IMG/VR virus record: IMGVR_UViG_3300025110_000177
Location: 1 to 20,014 of that record
DNA length: 20,014 bases
From: a virus
Reading direction: 5' to 3' (one strand)
The stretch's first letter is position 1. Each line of letters starts with the position of its first letter. Made by a program: the position numbers and the translations under genes. Positions 1 to 8,256 of the stretch are shown one piece after another. Under the pieces are notes generated by a model. It was not told where the DNA came from. It saw nothing but the letters and a program-made list of their open reading frames with translations, and searched no databases.

Positions 1-2
1 AG

Positions 3-1937
3 GCAATGGGTGGAAGCTTTAAAGAAGGAGCTATCTCTGGTGTTGGGGTTGGCTTTGCTGCCAAACCTGTAGTGGAGGCAATAGGTGGAACTGCTACGTA
101 TGCGTCAAATATTGAAAAGTTAAAAATAGCATTAAAAGGAATAACTAAAGACCAAGCAAGCTATGAAGCTGCATTAGCCGCTGCAAAAAAAGCAACTGAT
201 GATTATAACGTGCCTCAAGAAGTAGCGATAAAGGGAATGACAAGATTGAGTGCTGCTGTTTTAGGTGCTGGTGGAAATATTCATAACGCAACCGAAGCAT
301 TCTTAAATACAACAGTTGCAATTAAAGGTACGGCTGGTGGTGCAGAAGATGTTAAATCAGCGATAACTGCGATGGTGCAAATCTTCAGTAAGGGCAAGGT
401 ATCTGCCGAAGAACTTTCGGGCCAGTTGGGTGAAAGATTTCCAGCGGCAGTAACAAAGTTTGCTAAAGCAAATGATATTTCTACTCAGAAATTACAGAAA
501 AATCTTAAAGATGGAACAGTCGGATTAGACATGTTAAGTAAGTTTATTGCAAGCTTAGGAGAGGAATATGAACCATTAGCAAGGAAGATTGCAGCTTCAA
601 ATGAGGAAGCAGGTGCAAGATCTAGCATTGCAATGAATAGGTTGAAAATTGCAGTTGGAACTAGTTTGAAAGATGTTGGGGCAGAGTTTCAAATTATAGG
701 AGCGGAATTATTGATAGAGCTAATTCCTGCATTAGAAAAAGTGGCTGAAATTGCTGCATGGGCATTTGGCGGTTTGTCGAGTGTTTTGAAGCCTATTGCA
801 GGCCAACTGGACAGAATCATGGAAGCAGTAATTTTGTTAGCTGGAGGTACTGGATTTGTTGCATTAGGCAACTCAATTGCGTTCTTAGTTAGCGGTGCGG
901 CTCTTCCTTTGTTTATTAAAACTCTTGGGAGAGTACGAGTGGCGATGAGGGCATTAAGACTGGAACAGATGCTAAATCCTCTCTTTGCCGTTGGAGTTGC
1001 AGGGGCGGCAATAGCTGTGAAAATTCATAAAGATAGTGTGGCTCTTGATGAGTTTGTTAAAGATCTTCGAGATGGAGTGATTTCTGTAGAAGAGGCCACC
1101 GTTAAACTTCAAAAAATGGATCAAGTTTTGGAGGAAGGTATTGGAAACTTTGATCCACAAATAGTCGCATGGGAGAAAATATTTGGCCCAATTGGAAGTG
1201 AAGAAGAATTGCTAAAGATAAGAGAGAGAATTGCGACAATACTTAAAGACTTAAAGGATATAGAGAAAGGAGTAAAGATCGAATTTGAGCCTCCAACAAA
1301 ACCAGATGACCCTGATGGAGACAGTTCACCATTGCAGAGCTGGGCGGATGATGCTTTTAAATTTAAAGAGCAAGTAGAAAATGTTGTAGTTAGTGCGTTT
1401 AAAGGAATGGAAGATGCACTCGTTAAATTCGCTCAAACAGGAAAACTTGAATTTAAATCTTTAGCTCAATCTATTCTTGCTGATATGCTCAGAATCATGA
1501 TAAGGGCAGCAATTATAAAACCTTTAATGCAATCACTGGGACTAGATATTGAATTTGCAAAAGGTGGTGTTATAGCTAATAACAATATTGTTCCCTATAG
1601 AAAAGGTGGTGTTGTAGGCGCACCAACAATGTTCAGATATGGTGGGTCGAAATTAGGGATCATGGGTGAAGCTGGCCCTGAAGCAATAATGCCTCTTAAG
1701 CGTGGCCCAAGCGGAAAACTTGGCGTTGAAATGACTGGTAGTAGAGGTGCTGGTAGAGCCACAACTGTGAATTACACAGGCCCAACATTGAATTTTAATG
1801 GTGATGAATATGTTCCTAAATCTGCTGTAGGTGGCATCATTAGTTCAGCGGCATCTCAAGGTGCAAGTATGGGAGAGACAAGAACAATGAGATCATTGCA
1901 AAATAATCGTTCTACCAGATCAAGGATTGGTATCTAA
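3..1937 (+). CDS. Tail tape measure protein (3' part, start lies upstream of the window)
   Basis: This protein fixes tail length and fills the tail tube before DNA ejection. The frame is open through the first bases of the window, so the Met at base 6 is probably internal and the N-terminus is missing; 643 residues are visible after it. Residues about 30-190 resemble the tape-measure N-terminal domain family (TIGR02675 type), including the segment around SAEELSGQLGERFPAA. Two hydrophobic stretches, near residues 275-305 and 324-342, could be the membrane-inserting segments common in tape measures. The C-terminal part has a short amphipathic region (FKGMEDALVKFAQTGKLEFK) as in lambda gpH-like proteins, then a Gly-rich tail with GGVVGAPTMF and GEAGPEAIMPLKR, a hallmark of tape measure C-termini. 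The stop overlaps the next start (TAATG), which suggests coupled translation. The family call is firm; the full length cannot be judged. Confidence 0.9.
   Translation, partial: AMGGSFKEGAISGVGVGFAAKPVVEAIGGTATYASNIEKLKIALKGITKDQASYEAALAAAKKATDDYNVPQEVAIKGMTRLSAAVLGAGGNIHNATEAFLNTTVAIKGTAGGAEDVKSAITAMVQIFSKGKVSAEELSGQLGERFPAAVTKFAKANDISTQKLQKNLKDGTVGLDMLSKFIASLGEEYEPLARKIAASNEEAGARSSIAMNRLKIAVGTSLKDVGAEFQIIGAELLIELIPALEKVAEIAAWAFGGLSSVLKPIAGQLDRIMEAVILLAGGTGFVALGNSIAFLVSGAALPLFIKTLGRVRVAMRALRLEQMLNPLFAVGVAGAAIAVKIHKDSVALDEFVKDLRDGVISVEEATVKLQKMDQVLEEGIGNFDPQIVAWEKIFGPIGSEEELLKIRERIATILKDLKDIEKGVKIEFEPPTKPDDPDGDSSPLQSWADDAFKFKEQVENVVVSAFKGMEDALVKFAQTGKLEFKSLAQSILADMLRIMIRAAIIKPLMQSLGLDIEFAKGGVIANNNIVPYRKGGVVGAPTMFRYGGSKLGIMGEAGPEAIMPLKRGPSGKLGVEMTGSRGAGRATTVNYTGPTLNFNGDEYVPKSAVGGIISSAASQGASMGETRTMRSLQNNRSTRSRIGI
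1922..1926 (+). promoter_or_regulatory. Ribosome binding site of the gpL-like gene
   Basis: AAGGA lies ten bases before the ATG at 1937, inside the end of the tape measure gene. It is one of the few clear Shine-Dalgarno sequences in this tail block and supports the chosen start. Confidence 0.5.
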
Positions 1938-2479
1938 TGTCAACTTTAGTTCCTATATGTGTCTTTATGGATCTTTATGATCCTAAACAACCAAGATCTT
2001 TAGGGCCAGAACATAGGTTTCAGAACTCAGAACCAACTATTGCTGGTATCTCGTACCAAAATCCTTCTAGTGATTATTTTGGGCAAGGTGTTTATAAGTA
2101 TTTAAGTTTTCTTTATTCAGGGGCAACACAAACAAAAAGTGGAGATAATCTTGAAGCTTCTTTGCTGTTGGCAAACACAAGTACATTTAGAGATGGGAAT
2201 ACAAGTCCCAATAAGTTATCTATGAGTTATGCCCATGAGGCTGTTAGTAAAGGTTGGAATGTTCATATTCATATTTGCAAAATGAATACGTCATTTACGT
2301 CTGTTGAAGATACGCTCTCGACTGATAGTTGGTCGGTAACTTCAATGGGATACAATGTTTCAAATATAGAAATAATGCTTTCTACAGGTGTAGATGCTGT
2401 TGGGGCTAATATTGGTAGATTTTTAACAAGTTCATTAGTTGGTCATCTGCCTGTAACAGGAACTATAAGAGCAAGATGA
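1937..2479 (+). CDS. Minor tail protein, lambda gpL-like / DUF1833-like
   Basis: A 180-residue protein directly after the tape measure, where lambda carries M and L. The text resembles gpL/DUF1833-type proteins: an N-terminal beta segment with a YLSFLYSGATQ-like stretch, a central 'GDNLEASLLLANTS' segment, then 'DSWSVTSMGYN' and 'MLSTGVDAVGANIGRFLTS', ending in a short LPVTGTIR tail. In lambda, gpL sits at the tail tip and binds an Fe-S cluster through four cysteines. Here I see only two cysteines (in VPICVF and HICKMN), so cluster binding is unlikely. The start is supported by AAGGA at 1922-1926, ten bases upstream, and by TAATG overlap with the tape measure stop. The 3' end overlaps the next gene by ATGA. 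The role as tip component is inferred from position and family resemblance. Confidence 0.7.
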   Translation: MSTLVPICVFMDLYDPKQPRSLGPEHRFQNSEPTIAGISYQNPSSDYFGQGVYKYLSFLYSGATQTKSGDNLEASLLLANTSTFRDGNTSPNKLSMSYAHEAVSKGWNVHIHICKMNTSFTSVEDTLSTDSWSVTSMGYNVSNIEIMLSTGVDAVGANIGRFLTSSLVGHLPVTGTIRAR

Positions 2480-2847
2480 AAACTGAATTGCTTTTGGGTT
2501 TGCCTTATCGTTTAGGGTCAAATCCAGATCAACATAAAGCTGCTGATTGTGTCTCGTTAGCTGGACAAGTTATTAGAAATTATGGAATAGATTTCCCTAC
2601 TCAAGAACGTGCTTGGTATAGGCGTTTAAGAAAAAAAGACTATAAAGTGTTTTCTGATGAATTAAAAAAGTGGGGAAGAGAGACAACAACCGCTAATATT
2701 GGTGTTGTAGCTCTGTGCAAAGCAGAAAAAGGCTATGGTATGGCTGTCTATTGGAAAAACGGTTGGCTATCATTCGTAAAAAAGACGGTTCAATGGAGTC
2801 CTCTAACCTCTTTGGACGTTATCGAACTTTATTACCCTACGAAGTAG
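2476..2847 (+). CDS. NlpC/P60-like tail protein (lambda gpK-like), apparently lacking the catalytic His
   Basis: A 123-residue protein in the position of lambda K, between the gpL-like and gpJ-like genes. Residues 10-30 (PYRLGSNPD...ADCVSLAG) match the entry of an NlpC/P60 cysteine peptidase domain, with Cys25 as the expected nucleophile. In active members a GDV segment and an HVGIY-type strand carrying the catalytic His come later. The matching strand here is 'GYGMAVYWKNGWLSF' (about 86-100), with Gly or Met where His is expected and no later candidate. His20 is the only His in the protein and precedes the Cys. Lambda gpK also has an N-terminal JAMM metallopeptidase domain, which is absent. 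Most likely a structural tail-tip plug derived from a peptidoglycan hydrolase. The start overlaps the preceding stop as ATGA, and the 3' end overlaps the start of the hub gene by about 55 bases. Confidence 0.65.
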   Translation: MKTELLLGLPYRLGSNPDQHKAADCVSLAGQVIRNYGIDFPTQERAWYRRLRKKDYKVFSDELKKWGRETTTANIGVVALCKAEKGYGMAVYWKNGWLSFVKKTVQWSPLTSLDVIELYYPTK

Positions 2848-5800
2848 AGCTATGTAATGCTCTTGGAATAACTGATAAAGAATATTTAGAGTTTGTAGAT
2901 TTAACTTTTCAATATCACCAAGACTCAAGAAAGGGTTATGAATTAATTCCAGATGTTAGATGTGATCCAGTAAGCCTATTCTTGATGGCTGTTAATGCAG
3001 GCTTTTGGACAAAGGTAGCGATTACTGTTGCTATTGCTGCTGTTACTTATCTTCTTTCTGACAAAGATAGAGGTAAAGAAGCTCCTAATTTAAGTGTAGG
3101 AGGGGTTCAAGGTAGAAGTAGATTTAATCCTGTAAGTGGATTTGAAGCTCAACAAGATTTAGCTGTTTTAGGTTCTTTTATTCCTTTAGTTTATGCAAGG
3201 TTAGGAGTAAGAGTCTCAAGCCAGTTGATTTGGTCGCAAATCCGTTCAACACAGTATGGTCAAGAAATTAATGCTATATGTTTGTTTTCTCAAGGTGAAC
3301 TAGGTAGCAAACCAGCTTTTAATACTTTTGCAGTAGGTGAAGCATTTTTAGATAACTTTCCACCATCAAAGTTAAGACTTTATTTTACTAAAGGTGGTCG
3401 TGCTAATACAAAAACTAGTACTACTACACAGCAAGAATTTCTTAATGAATCAAACCGTTTAAACAATTCTGATTGGTATGAAGAATATACAAAGGCTGCT
3501 AATACTAATAATTACGCTGCACGAGGTCTTAGAGAGTATGACGATAATGATCCTTTTATGGTCAAGCTTTTAAAAGATTATCCTACTGTTGATAGTAAAT
3601 TTGAATGGAAACCAAGTTTTTCAAGTGTAAAAACTCCTTTTTCTAATAGTACCTTTGGACTTTATGCTCCAGTGTCTAATGGTAATGCTTATAAAATTCC
3701 TTGGGAATTATTGTTATTTCAAAAAGATATGGAGAGTACACCCAGAAGGGATCAGCGTGAAAAACGGAAAAAAATGATTCATTTTTTCCCAAGATATGTT
3801 GCGTTACAAGATATTGCTTACCACTCTGAGTCTGATCCTGAGATAAGGCTAGCACATCGAGAAGTATTACCTGGTCATGATTTTGATGTAATTATTGAGA
3901 AACAAGAGAATGAAGAAGCTTGGATAAAAGATACAGAAGATATAGATCCAGATCGTACAAAAAGATGGGATAAATTTTCTCCGTGGGGGAGTGGAGATGC
4001 AAAAGCTGTTGCTGATACAACAAGAGAAAATTCCGATAGGACTATGGCTTTAGGTGAGCAATACATGGTTGGCTCGGCTTTGGCAACGGTTTATCTAGAA
4101 ACTGATGGAAATGTTTGGAGTCCTTATCCTTGGTTTGATGAAAATGGAAATCCTCAATACACAGGGAAAGCATACAAGATGAAAGTTGATGAAGGTGGAT
4201 GGATGAGTTTTGCTGGGATAACCGATGCACAAATGCCTTATGAGTCTTTAGTCCTTCAGAAATGTGCTATTGGTTCATTCTCGAATACTAGAGAATGTGA
4301 TGTAACTGAAATAGGAATTAAAAGTACGGTTTGGAGAAAAATTAATGGGATACAAAATCTAAATGAATGTCCTAGTCGACAAAGAATTGTTAGTTATGAA
4401 GGTGATAATGGTAATATTCAATTAGGTTCTGTAAATAAGTTTGTTAATCGTTTAAGTTTTTTTAAATTACAAGCAAAAATATTAGATACTGATACTCCTT
4501 GGAAGGATTTATGTAACAAGGTTTTTTGTGTAAAAGGCTCCACAAATCAACCTCAATATAATTCACTAAATGTAAAACATAAAAATCGAAAAACTCTTGA
4601 ATATCGTTTTTTGCCTGTAGCTGGTAATGTCGTTTTAAATGATTTAGCAGATAGACAAGTTTATCTTTTAAATTATGCTTCTGCTCTTCATACTCAGCCA
4701 TTTGAATTATCGGATGGCATAAGAGACAATGCTGCAACAGGTGTACTTTATTTTCATGGTTATCTTGAAAATTTGCCAACTAGTATAGCCGTAGGAAATG
4801 GGTTTACTAATAATATTGAATGGGTAAGAGGTGGTTTAGGTGCTGGTTATGATTCAGAAGGCAATCCTACTAATCCTGGTGAAGGTGTTTCAAGTTTTGG
4901 GCCACTTGAACAGGGTGAAGATAATTGGCAAGCTTTAGATTTTTCTTATCTAGATAGAGATTTTGAACCAGAAATAATTACAACTGCTCTGAACAGAGCT
5001 AGAAATAATGGAAATGGTGTTCCTTGGAATAAAGGAGGTTCAAATTCAGAGGTAAATGATTATGTCTACTGGGGAACTGGGCCAGGTACTGATCCTGATG
5101 GGGCAAATTACGGCAACTGGGGAAGATCAGGTTTTGCAAGTCCTAGCATAAGAAATTTTAAAGGTACTCCGTCAACCGGCGGTAATTCATATTTTAGTCG
5201 TTATCACGGTGTTGAATTAGTAGCAACATGGACTGGAGGGGGGATTTGGGGGATAAATTTTTGGCGTTGGGACTATTATTTTGGCGACACGATAATTCCT
5301 CACGCTTCTCTCGCTTCAATAGACGCTCTTGGAACTGAAAACAGCGCAAATACAGAAAATGTTGAGAAGTGGACACAGGCAATAGAAGAACAAGATGGGA
5401 GAGGAAATCGTACAGGTAGATTTCATCGTTTTAGAGTTGCTAGAAATCCAGAAGCTAATAATGGTGGTTTGGATTGGAGATTTAGTAACGTAACGGATGG
5501 CATAAAAACTCAGCATTATGGAATTGAAGTTCAAGTACAAGATTCAAATGCACCTGTCCCTGTCGTCACCAATCACGCTACTGTTCCTTATGGAACAAAT
5601 ACAGAGACTAACAGAGCCGTTACTGGAACTGGATTTAGGATCGAAATGTCTACTAAATCATGGGTAGATGCAAATGGTAATACTCAGGCTTATAGAACTT
5701 TTGCTACACAACCTGGTCATGCAGGCGTTGGGTATTACACAGGTGATCAAGTTCAAATGGTTGCTCCGTCTCTTGAAGGCACATATGTATTTACTGTAAT

Positions 5801-7334
5801 AGCAGGAACACCAAGAGTAGATCCTGATCAGGAGTATGACGAGGGCAAATTTGATAGTATTAGTGATGAACACAATACTTATTTTTATGATCAAAGAGAT
5901 ATAAATCCTAATAATGCTATAGCTGATTATTTTATGTTTGACGCAGAAGATTCTAGTCATAGCAATAATCCTGAACATGAGATAGTTCATATCAATGAAA
6001 TAATTCATGAAGGGGACACCAGTGCAGAGGCACGAATTAATTATGAAAAACTTGCAATGGCAGGCTTAAGAATTGGTGCTAGTCAAAATTTGAAGCAGCT
6101 CGCTTCTCTTTCTTGTTTTATACAAGAAGGAATTAAAGTTCAAAGGTTAATTGATGATAATGGAAACTATAGAACTATTAATGTTGATACAGGTAAAAGC
6201 AATTTGTTTGCGTCAACGGACAATATTGTTGAAATAGTTTATGACTTATTAACTAATACTGATTATGGTGCTGGTGATATTGCGGGTATAAAAGCAGTTA
6301 ATACTACACACATGCAGTCAGGAGCTAAATATTGTTTAAAAAATCAATTTAAATGGAACGGTATTATTGATAAAGAGATAAATTTAAGAGAATTTATATT
6401 TGAAAATGCTGGTTATTGTTTCTTAGATTTTTGTATTGTTGGTGGGCAATTTAGTTTAAGGCCAGGTGTTCCTACTGATGGTAATGGTCGGATAAGATAT
6501 AACATCACCAGGACCGAGATGGAGAGTGAAGTTAAAGCATTATTTACTGATGGAAATATGAAAGATATACAAGTTACTTTTTTAACTCCAGAAGAAAGAA
6601 AAATGTTTAAAGCAACTGTTATTTATAGGCAAGATAGAAAAGATGGTTTTCCTGAAACTAAGGCAAAAACTTTTGCTTATAGAAAACCAGAAGAATATGC
6701 AGAGCCAAATGATCCAAGAACAGCACAATTTATAAATGATGTAGAAAAATTACCTGAAGAAGTATTCGACATGAGTGGATGGTGTACACATGAAAGTCAT
6801 GCAAAGAAATTTGCTGCTCATGTATTAGTTACAAGAAAAGAAGTCGATCATGGCCTAAGTTTTGAAACTACTCCTGAATCAGTTTTGGGGTTGGTCGCTG
6901 GTGATTACATACGAATAATGACTGAGACGACACATACAACTCGATTTAACAATGGAAGTGTTGATGGAGAAGGGAATATTGTTAGTCGAGATCCAAACGG
7001 AATCAGTGGTAATAAAACTGTTTATTATTGGACTCCAGGAAAAGAAGGTGGTGTTCATAAAGAATCCTTTGTTTTTGCTGGGGATGGAAAAGCTCCAGAT
7101 ATTTTAAGAGGTACTTTATTTACAGTTCTTGATGATACACTGGATGATCGTTTGTATAAGATTGAATCAATCACTCATGGAGAGGAAGGTTTTATAAAAA
7201 TCGGAGCAAGTCATGTTCCATTTGATGATGATGGCTATATGAGTGTTTTGCGGTACACCAATCCTGATGCTGCAATTGGTTCTGATGATTACAATGAATA
7301 TAAAATTCGTTTTCCTGACGTGAATCAACTCTAA
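2793..7334 (+). CDS. Tail tip / host specificity protein, lambda gpJ-like central hub
   Basis: A 1513-residue protein (lambda gpJ is 1132), the expected centre of the siphophage tail tip, linking tube to fibres. I chose the ATG at 2793, which gives an N-terminus MESSNLFGRY followed by a conserved-looking LLPYEVELC segment. An in-frame GTG at 2715 would add 26 residues coded within the preceding gene that look like frame-shadow sequence. Residues about 75-88 are hydrophobic (VAITVAIAAVTYLL), as in other J-like proteins. A 'SGFEAQQDLAVLGSFIPLVYAR' type segment (20-residue core QQDLAVLGSFIPLVYAR) follows near 115-135. The C-terminal third carries hub-type sequence: a FEWNG-like 'FKWNG' segment, DMSGWCTHESHAKKFAAHV near 1326, and GLVAGDYIRIM. 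A Trp/Gly-rich stretch near residues 755-835 appears to be an insertion. The stop overlaps the next start (TAATG). The family call is firm; which part contacts the host is not visible. Confidence 0.88.
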   Translation: MESSNLFGRYRTLLPYEVELCNALGITDKEYLEFVDLTFQYHQDSRKGYELIPDVRCDPVSLFLMAVNAGFWTKVAITVAIAAVTYLLSDKDRGKEAPNLSVGGVQGRSRFNPVSGFEAQQDLAVLGSFIPLVYARLGVRVSSQLIWSQIRSTQYGQEINAICLFSQGELGSKPAFNTFAVGEAFLDNFPPSKLRLYFTKGGRANTKTSTTTQQEFLNESNRLNNSDWYEEYTKAANTNNYAARGLREYDDNDPFMVKLLKDYPTVDSKFEWKPSFSSVKTPFSNSTFGLYAPVSNGNAYKIPWELLLFQKDMESTPRRDQREKRKKMIHFFPRYVALQDIAYHSESDPEIRLAHREVLPGHDFDVIIEKQENEEAWIKDTEDIDPDRTKRWDKFSPWGSGDAKAVADTTRENSDRTMALGEQYMVGSALATVYLETDGNVWSPYPWFDENGNPQYTGKAYKMKVDEGGWMSFAGITDAQMPYESLVLQKCAIGSFSNTRECDVTEIGIKSTVWRKINGIQNLNECPSRQRIVSYEGDNGNIQLGSVNKFVNRLSFFKLQAKILDTDTPWKDLCNKVFCVKGSTNQPQYNSLNVKHKNRKTLEYRFLPVAGNVVLNDLADRQVYLLNYASALHTQPFELSDGIRDNAATGVLYFHGYLENLPTSIAVGNGFTNNIEWVRGGLGAGYDSEGNPTNPGEGVSSFGPLEQGEDNWQALDFSYLDRDFEPEIITTALNRARNNGNGVPWNKGGSNSEVNDYVYWGTGPGTDPDGANYGNWGRSGFASPSIRNFKGTPSTGGNSYFSRYHGVELVATWTGGGIWGINFWRWDYYFGDTIIPHASLASIDALGTENSANTENVEKWTQAIEEQDGRGNRTGRFHRFRVARNPEANNGGLDWRFSNVTDGIKTQHYGIEVQVQDSNAPVPVVTNHATVPYGTNTETNRAVTGTGFRIEMSTKSWVDANGNTQAYRTFATQPGHAGVGYYTGDQVQMVAPSLEGTYVFTVIAGTPRVDPDQEYDEGKFDSISDEHNTYFYDQRDINPNNAIADYFMFDAEDSSHSNNPEHEIVHINEIIHEGDTSAEARINYEKLAMAGLRIGASQNLKQLASLSCFIQEGIKVQRLIDDNGNYRTINVDTGKSNLFASTDNIVEIVYDLLTNTDYGAGDIAGIKAVNTTHMQSGAKYCLKNQFKWNGIIDKEINLREFIFENAGYCFLDFCIVGGQFSLRPGVPTDGNGRIRYNITRTEMESEVKALFTDGNMKDIQVTFLTPEERKMFKATVIYRQDRKDGFPETKAKTFAYRKPEEYAEPNDPRTAQFINDVEKLPEEVFDMSGWCTHESHAKKFAAHVLVTRKEVDHGLSFETTPESVLGLVAGDYIRIMTETTHTTRFNNGSVDGEGNIVSRDPNGISGNKTVYYWTPGKEGGVHKESFVFAGDGKAPDILRGTLFTVLDDTLDDRLYKIESITHGEEGFIKIGASHVPFDDDGYMSVLRYTNPDAAIGSDDYNEYKIRFPDVNQL

Positions 7335-7771
7335 TGGCAACAGAACAACAATTTCCTATTGATCTTCCTGCTCCTTCAACTAGAAGTTATTCTCCTGGTG
7401 AATTTTCTCAACAAGAATTTCAAGCTCTAAATGGAGTAAAAACTGTTATTAGATATGGCAAACGTAGATATAATTCGACCTTAACATTGTCATATAATAA
7501 TATTTCTGATGATTTAGCAGGGCATATAATATCCAACTATGTCGCTGTGATGTCTGTTTACGATTACGTTAAATTTGAAAATAGTAGGGCTATGGACGGA
7601 ATAGAGGATACACAAGGAGGATCGGGATTCGCTTTGAGGAAATACATGAAAGAAGCACCTGATTTTTCTACTCAAAGATGGAGGTATAATGGTCCTCCAA
7701 CTGTGACAAGTGTCTATCCTGGATTTAGCAATGTTGAATGTAAATTTGTTGGTTGTCTCGATTCGCCTTAG
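7334..7771 (+). CDS. Minor tail protein of unknown exact role
   Basis: A 145-residue protein coupled to the hub gene by TAATG overlap. It begins with a Pro-rich extended arm (FPIDLPAPSTRSYSPGEF), followed by a beta-rich body with 'TVIRYGKRRYNSTLTLSY' and 'YVAVMSVYDYVKF', then 'RWRYNGPPTVTSVYPG' and a closing 'VECKFVGCLDSP'. This pattern (arm, RYG-type strand, WRY near the end, final strand with Cys and a short tail) is one I associate with small tail proteins of lambda gpM or distal-tail type found in marine siphophages. That is recollection, not a search. No enzyme motif, signal peptide or membrane segment is visible. Position next to the hub argues for a tip or tube-end component. Confidence 0.6.
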   Translation: MATEQQFPIDLPAPSTRSYSPGEFSQQEFQALNGVKTVIRYGKRRYNSTLTLSYNNISDDLAGHIISNYVAVMSVYDYVKFENSRAMDGIEDTQGGSGFALRKYMKEAPDFSTQRWRYNGPPTVTSVYPGFSNVECKFVGCLDSP

Positions 7772-7802
7772 AATATAATGACTGTTTAACTTAAGTATTG
7801 TC

Positions 7803-8252
7803 GTGGGCTACTATTCAGGCGGTGATGGAACGATGAAAGTGGGTGGTACCACTGTTTTAACCGTGACCACATGGAGTTTTACCGCATCACAAGAAACCTT
7901 AGACATCACTACATTAGGTGATCGTGATAGGAAACTAACAGGTGGAACTCGCAGTATTTCTGGGTCTGCTTCAGTCTCTTGGTATAGCGATAGTACAAAC
8001 GCAGCAGGAAACACTGTGGCAGCTACTTTGTTAGGTAAATTAGTTAAATCAGGTACAGACGCTGCAAATGCTTCAGACGAAGTAGCCCTTACTTTAGGAA
8101 TCAAAGATCATGCTGCTGCTGATAAAGTCATAGAAATGACTGTAGTGCTGACCAGTATTGCGATGACAAGTAGCCAAGGAGAAGTACTTTCTGCCGAAGT
8201 TTCATTTGAAGCAACTGGTGCGCCTACTACGTTTACTCTTGATACTCCTTAA
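7803..8252 (+). CDS. Tail tube-like protein (major tail protein fold)
   Basis: A 149-residue protein that reads like a siphophage tail tube subunit. It opens with 'YYSGGDGTMKVGGTTV', then 'WSFTASQETLDITTLGDRDR' (the helix-less tube motif ETLDITTLGD is typical), then 'GTRSISGSASVSWY', and ends with 'AMTSSQGEVLSAEVSFEATG'. Such proteins stack as hexameric rings to make the tail tube. The start is GTG at 7803; the preceding in-frame stop is at 7779-7781, leaving only CTG 7782 or ATT 7797 as alternatives. No clear Shine-Dalgarno sequence precedes it, which is odd for a protein normally made in hundreds of copies. In lambda-like genomes the tube gene lies before the tape measure, whereas this one is after the hub. 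It could therefore be a second, tip-associated tube-fold protein instead of the main tube. Confidence 0.75.
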   Translation: MGYYSGGDGTMKVGGTTVLTVTTWSFTASQETLDITTLGDRDRKLTGGTRSISGSASVSWYSDSTNAAGNTVAATLLGKLVKSGTDAANASDEVALTLGIKDHAAADKVIEMTVVLTSIAMTSSQGEVLSAEVSFEATGAPTTFTLDTP

Positions 8253-8256
8253 ATAA

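Noticed and set aside
4462-4779. Minus-strand 105-residue frame within the hub gene
   Set aside because: Composition is typical of antisense AT-rich DNA, with no start signals, and it lies wholly inside a well-supported gene.
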